The notes under the pieces were generated by a model, which was not told the origin of the DNA, made no database searches, and saw only the letters and a program-made list of their open reading frames with translations. Positions 55,136 through 59,152 of a stretch of DNA of 59,152 nt are shown in pieces. Position 1 is the first letter of the stretch, and every line of letters starts with the position of its first letter. The position numbers were made by a program, and so were the translations under genes. The DNA is from a virus. The stretch is from the IMG/VR virus record IMGVR_UViG_3300005290_000034, positions 1 through 59,152 of that record. One strand, given 5' to 3'.

Positions 55136-57115
55136 TTACACGTACGCCGCAGCTTGGATAAACGCTGCAGCTTGCGTGCGGGCTTTGGCCCAAGTGATAA
55201 AGCGGATTGCGCGCACCGCCAGCGAGTCGGTCTGGAACATCGACACGACCGTCGTCGGCGCCGTGCTGGACGTGCTCTGGTTCGTTGGGTTGTCCAAAAG
55301 CTGGATGCTCGCCTCGTTCGATACCGAGATCGTCACCCCGCCTTCGTCCGCCAGGAAGATCGCGCTCGGGAAAATCGCCACGATCATTTCGCCATACTGC
55401 GGCGAGCCCGACACATTGGCCAGAGACGACACGACGACCGGCCGCCCGAAGAACGTACCACCGTTGACCGACATGCCCGGGTAATTCTGCTGGCCCAGAG
55501 AATTCAGGCTGAGTGACAGCGCCAGGGCAGTGCTCGCCGACATGACCCACACGACCTCTTGAACGTCGAGTTCCGCTGCGATCGCAGTCGAGAACAGCGT
55601 CTTGATGTCGGCCGCCATATTGGCGTAGGCCGTTCCCGTCGGCGTTACCGGAGTAAGACCGTAGGTGATCGCCGCCGGGCTCACATTAGCTACACCACCA
55701 TAATTCGGGTTAATGAATTGCGTGTCGACGGTGACTTGGACCGCCCGCGCCAGTTCATTACGAACCAGCAATTCAGCCGACGGCGAGGAGCTCATTGCAA
55801 GTTCCTGCGTGATCGAAGCCAATCCCGCCGCCTTCATAATTCCGAGCGTGGCCGAGCCGGTCGTCATCTTCGAGACAGGAATCGGCAGACCCTGCCCCAC
55901 CCAGTAACCCGTGGTCCCGCCCGTCGCTGAACCGACCCGAACATTGAACGGCACCGGAATCATTCCCGGGATCCGACCGATGATCGTTTTGGGCCTCAGG
56001 AATTCGATGAACTGGTTCGCGATGTTCTGCGCATACACCAGTTCCGACGCCCAGCCGGTCGTCGTCGTATCGCCTGCCGCTACCGCGGTCTTGGCGACCA
56101 GCGCCAGCTCGGGAGAAGTGTCCATCCACCCCTTATTGTTCTGGATGATCGCGAGCGCTTCGCTCAGATTACCGCGCGCCCTGACTTGCGCCATCACCCA
56201 GCGCCCCATCGTCTGGCCCTGCTCGAGATTCGCCTTGACAAACTGGATGCCGCTGTTCTGACGGACAGGAACACTCACGCCGGCCGGCATATTGATGCCG
56301 ACGTCCTGCGGGAGCGCTTGAACCGGCGCCGCTTTGGCCAGTTCCAGCATGCGTCGTACGCGAACGATCTGATCGTCGACCGCCTTCACTTCCACGTCGA
56401 GCGTGTCGAATTCGTTCTGCTCTTCCGGATTGAATGTCTCGCCCCGGTCGGTTGCTTGTTTGTCGATTTCACCCATACGGGCGATGTCGGAGGCGCGCTT
56501 GGCTTCCAAAGCGCCCAGTCTTTCTGCGTTTGTCATGATTTGCCTCGGGATAATTGAAATAGAAACTGACTTGCGTCCCGAAGCGCCGGGAGATTTAGTC
56601 CAAGACGTCGATACCGTCAGTTCGTCAGTGCCAAGCGCGGCCAGAACCGACTGATCGATGCTCTTGATGGAAAGGATTGATGCGTCCTGATTTGCGGGAA
56701 CCGTCACCAGCGACAACTCGAGGACTTCGGTTTCGAGGAATCGAAGCCCGCCGTCCTTCATGCGTTCGACCGCGTCGTGGATCGGACGAAAGCCAATCGA
56801 CACGCCGCGGATAAGTCCGAGTTTCACCGACTGCCAAGCCTCATCGAGCCGGTTCTTCACCGGACCGTCTTCAGCGGCAAATATCTCGGCTTCGAATTCA
56901 ACGCCGGCCTTCGTCGGTCGCTTGAACCGCGCCTGCCCGACCGGCTGCTTTGAGTCGTGATGCAGGAGCAACGGCAACGGATTCTTGAAGTGCACGCCCA
57001 GCGGCTCGACAATATCGCCCATGCGATCGGCCGTCGGCGTCGTCGCCATCCCGAAAAGCTGGCGTTTGCCATCGTCGAACGTCTTTACCTCGAGAACGGC
57101 ATACGCTCGATCCAT
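55136..57115 (-). CDS. Fused HK97-type prohead protease and major capsid protein
   Basis: A single 659-aa frame. Residues 1 to about 160 are the prohead protease (DRMGDIVEPLGVHFKNPLP, LLLHHDSKQPVG with the catalytic His, IRGVSIGFRP with the Ser). Residues about 195-260 form a coiled coil like the HK97 delta domain (EQNEFDTLDVEVKAVDDQIV). Residues about 290-659 are the HK97-fold capsid (IGRIPGMIPVPFNVRVGSAT, then SSPSAELLVRNELARAV, GRPVVVSSLANV). The protease would cut itself free. Confidence 0.9.
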   Translation of the reverse strand: MDRAYAVLEVKTFDDGKRQLFGMATTPTADRMGDIVEPLGVHFKNPLPLLLHHDSKQPVGQARFKRPTKAGVEFEAEIFAAEDGPVKNRLDEAWQSVKLGLIRGVSIGFRPIHDAVERMKDGGLRFLETEVLELSLVTVPANQDASILSIKSIDQSVLAALGTDELTVSTSWTKSPGASGRKSVSISIIPRQIMTNAERLGALEAKRASDIARMGEIDKQATDRGETFNPEEQNEFDTLDVEVKAVDDQIVRVRRMLELAKAAPVQALPQDVGINMPAGVSVPVRQNSGIQFVKANLEQGQTMGRWVMAQVRARGNLSEALAIIQNNKGWMDTSPELALVAKTAVAAGDTTTTGWASELVYAQNIANQFIEFLRPKTIIGRIPGMIPVPFNVRVGSATGGTTGYWVGQGLPIPVSKMTTGSATLGIMKAAGLASITQELAMSSSPSAELLVRNELARAVQVTVDTQFINPNYGGVANVSPAAITYGLTPVTPTGTAYANMAADIKTLFSTAIAAELDVQEVVWVMSASTALALSLSLNSLGQQNYPGMSVNGGTFFGRPVVVSSLANVSGSPQYGEMIVAIFPSAIFLADEGGVTISVSNEASIQLLDNPTNQSTSSTAPTTVVSMFQTDSLAVRAIRFITWAKARTQAAAFIQAAAYV

Positions 57116-57129
57116 AGAAACTCCAGACG

Positions 57130-57154
57130 AAAAAAAAGCCCACCGAAGTGGGCT
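57130..57154 (-). terminator. Terminator-like hairpin before protease-capsid gene
   Basis: Minus-strand AGCCCAC-TTCG-GTGGGCT followed by eight T residues and CGTC. It has a UUCG-type loop. It lies between the terminase stop (57177) and the capsid ATG (57115), about 15 bases before the latter, leaving no room for a new promoter. Confidence 0.8.
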
Positions 57155-57176
57155 AAGGGATGGACTGCGAAAACTG

Positions 57177-58826
57177 CTAAATTACGAAAGCGTCAAACGT
57201 CCTGCGCATTGGTTCCGGATTCATCGACATGAGCGCGACTGCATCCAACAAGGCCATCAACGGATCGATCTTGGCCGAACCTGACGCCTGCTTCGTGATG
57301 AGAATGGCATTGCCTCTCGGCTCGACCTTCGCGTTGCCCACGCACCACGCCATCATTGCGGATCCGCCGTGGTGAAAGGCACCCTCGGCTAACTTCCGCT
57401 CGGTCGTCTTTATGGCCCCATTCATGCGCCAGCCCTGCGGAATGCCGACAATGCGCTCGGGCTCAATCTCCAGCGCGTCCAGAATCGCACCGATGCCAGC
57501 TTGGTCAACGCCAATCTTAAAGAGTAAGCCCGACGCTTCGACCTTATCCACGATGCCCACGAGCTCGTCCACGTCCTCGCCGATCTGATCCACTAGTGTG
57601 AGATCGCCGTCCTTCTCAAAGTCGTGGAACCGCGCGGCCTCAATCTTCCGCCGCTCAAGCACCGACGGATGCGCCCACGCATGACCCCAGTGCAGCCAGT
57701 TGCCGGTCTCCCGCTCCCGCCCGACCACCGCGAGCCCTAACAGGTCATCCAGCCCGCCGCCGTCAATCCCGATCGCCACCACCTCGCAGCGGCTCAGGAG
57801 ATCGTCCAGGCTTAAAAGCGTGCCCTGCGTCTCCCAGAAGTCAGCCCCGGCCCAGCGGTTCGAACGCAGCGCTAGCCCGATCTCGACGTTCAGATGCTTG
57901 GCATAGAAGCCAATCAGCGACTCCTCGCCCGCCTCGTCTGCCTTCGCCAGTTCGCGTACCAGAAACTCTTCGTTGACCGATGCCCCGAGGTTGGGGTTCG
58001 TCACGAAAAACCACTTGCGATCGCGGTAATCCTTATCCTTCAACATCCGGTCCGGCCAGTCATAAAGCACCGGCAAAAACCGATTGTCCTTGATCCGACC
58101 GTCCCTGACCCCTCGCGCATAGTCCAGCTTCTGCTTGAACACCCCAGCCGGCGCTTCGTCCGATTGAGTGGTCAGGTAGATGACGAAGCCTTCCGGTCTT
58201 GAAGCCAGCCCGCCCATCGCCTCCCGGAACATGTTCTCGGCGTTCGGCCGCTTACCGAACTGCCACAATTCGTCGACCAGGATCCCCGTCGCCTTCTTGC
58301 CGCCGACCGTCTCGTTCTCCGCGGCGACAACCTTCAGACTCGCCCCGTTACGGCGACTCGTAATGGTCCGGTAATGCTCCTGCACGTGGAACAGCGCCGA
58401 CAGCTCGGCGTCCCGCTTCACCATGTCTCGAGCCGGGTAAAACGAGTTATTCGCGATTTCGATCGTCGGCGCCAAGACCAGGAACTCCGCCGACTCCCGC
58501 CAGTTCCGGACCAAGGCAGTCAGCATGATCGCCGCGGCCGTCGTGCTCTTGCTGTTCTTCTTCGACACACTCAGCATGAATTCCTGAATGTGCTGCCGGC
58601 CAATATCGGGCTCATACGCCCCGAATATCGCACTCACGAAATCCTTGATCCACGGCCGGCAGATCGCACCCATCATCGGGCTGCCCGCCACGTCCGCCAC
58701 CCGGAGCTCGTTGAATACCGCTAATGCAGACTCAGCCGACTCCGGAAACAACGGCCCGAACGGGATCAGCGACTTACCGGCGAGGATGCGTGCTTCCCAG
58801 TCTTTGCAACTCGTCGACCAGTCCAC
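57177..58826 (-). CDS. terL: Terminase large subunit (549 aa)
   Basis: HK97-type packaging motor: Walker A-like SVSKKNSKST, Walker B GILVDELW with the catalytic Glu, and FVIYLTTQSDEAP (coupling motif). The nuclease domain carries VAIGIDGGGLDD and KIGVDQAGIGAI acidic residues. GTG start at 58826. Order small-large terminase then capsid is conserved. Confidence 0.92.
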   Translation of the reverse strand: MDWSTSCKDWEARILAGKSLIPFGPLFPESAESALAVFNELRVADVAGSPMMGAICRPWIKDFVSAIFGAYEPDIGRQHIQEFMLSVSKKNSKSTTAAAIMLTALVRNWRESAEFLVLAPTIEIANNSFYPARDMVKRDAELSALFHVQEHYRTITSRRNGASLKVVAAENETVGGKKATGILVDELWQFGKRPNAENMFREAMGGLASRPEGFVIYLTTQSDEAPAGVFKQKLDYARGVRDGRIKDNRFLPVLYDWPDRMLKDKDYRDRKWFFVTNPNLGASVNEEFLVRELAKADEAGEESLIGFYAKHLNVEIGLALRSNRWAGADFWETQGTLLSLDDLLSRCEVVAIGIDGGGLDDLLGLAVVGRERETGNWLHWGHAWAHPSVLERRKIEAARFHDFEKDGDLTLVDQIGEDVDELVGIVDKVEASGLLFKIGVDQAGIGAILDALEIEPERIVGIPQGWRMNGAIKTTERKLAEGAFHHGGSAMMAWCVGNAKVEPRGNAILITKQASGSAKIDPLMALLDAVALMSMNPEPMRRTFDAFVI

Positions 58827-58827
58827 C

Positions 58828-59109
58828 TCAGGCCACTAACCTAGGCACTACCTGCGGCGCAAACCGCCCCGTCCCAGCCTCCTCGGCAGCCTTCTCCACC
58901 TCTTCCTTCTTCCCACCCTCACCCCTCTTGGGGTGCACATACTGCGCAGCCGCTACCGCCGCCCGGATCCGCGTATTCGCGTCTAGTTTCTCGTCATTCA
59001 TGGCGGTAAGCAGGAATTCTAGGGGCGTCTGGTTCCCCGGCATCCCGTTCAACTCCACCTTCGGCTTCGGCTTCCTGCCGGCCCCAGGTCTAAAGCCACC
59101 TTTCGGCAT
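58828..59109 (-). CDS. terS: Terminase small subunit (93 aa)
   Basis: N-terminal GGFRPGAGRKPK (an AT-hook-like basic motif common in small terminases), then NDEKLDANTRIRAAVAAAQY, helical, and an acidic tail. Directly upstream of the large subunit. It recognises the packaging site. Confidence 0.75.
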   Translation of the reverse strand: MPKGGFRPGAGRKPKPKVELNGMPGNQTPLEFLLTAMNDEKLDANTRIRAAVAAAQYVHPKRGEGGKKEEVEKAAEEAGTGRFAPQVVPRLVA

Positions 59110-59127
59110 GTCTATGATTGTTTCTGA

Positions 59128-59152
59128 TTAACGGAGATTTTGTCCGGATGTG
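59128..59152 (-). CDS. 3' end of the edge-spanning gene (circular continuation)
   Basis: If bases 59152 and 1 are adjacent, the frame that runs off base 1 continues here as PTSGQNLR and stops at TAA 59128-59130. The small terminase ATG (59109) follows 18 bases later. Only valid if the molecule is circular or permuted. Confidence 0.5.

Noticed and set aside
1-59152. tRNA genes, CRISPR arrays, integrase or phage polymerase
   Set aside because: Looked for by motif and fold on both strands; nothing convincing was seen, though a covariance-model search for tRNA was not possible here.

Overview
The window reads as a tailed-phage genome, most likely a siphovirus of a Gram-negative (probably proteobacterial) host. 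It has an HK97-type terminase, portal and capsid set, a tape measure protein, a lambda-style frameshifted tail chaperone pair, dense 4-base stop/start overlaps (ATGA/GTGA), sigma70-like promoters and lipobox lipoproteins. No integrase, tRNA, rRNA, CRISPR array, or DNA or RNA polymerase gene was recognised. A reading frame running off base 1 on the minus strand continues in frame at base 59152 and stops just before the small terminase gene, so the 59,152 bases are probably one circular or circularly permuted genome.

Layout. A divergent control region at about 9.50-9.62 kb separates two transcription directions. Rightward (9.6-20.6 kb) runs a long operon of small early genes: several single-span membrane microproteins, common phage accessory families (DUF551-like, Lar-like zinc ribbon), and a recombination block made of an ERF annealing protein, a YqaJ exonuclease, NinB and a Ref-like nuclease. 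Leftward (9.5 kb to 1, then from 59 kb down to about 19.7 kb) run, first, DNA metabolism: HTH regulator, C5 and N4/N6 DNA methyltransferases, SF2 and SF4 helicases, a DUF1376 replication protein with internal iteron-like repeats, a DUF1064 nuclease and a papain-like peptidase. Then come packaging (terminases), a fused protease-capsid gene, the portal, a fibre and collagen-like block (45.3-53.5 kb), a glycosyltransferase/methyltransferase island (40.6-45.3 kb), head-tail connectors, tail tube, chaperones, tape measure, tail tip and fibres, a beta-helix tailspike and the lysis genes.

Two short plus-strand cassettes (23.65-24.7 kb and 27.24-28.5 kb) interrupt the minus-strand tail genes. They have matching promoters and leaders and each encodes a paralogous 68-aa XRE-type HTH protein, so they look like related morons under their own regulation. 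At 19.66-20.59 kb the two opposing operons interdigitate: two minus-strand membrane/lipoprotein genes lie between plus-strand genes, with shared bidirectional ribosome-binding palindromes and overlapping CTAA stop codons.

The genes together suggest an annealing/exonuclease-driven recombination and helicase-based replication strategy, self-protection of DNA by two methyltransferases, and a surface-glycan lifestyle: several candidate depolymerase or carbohydrate-binding virion proteins plus a set of sugar-transfer enzymes co-transcribed with the head and fibre genes. All functions are inferred from motifs and remembered family patterns; no database search was run.
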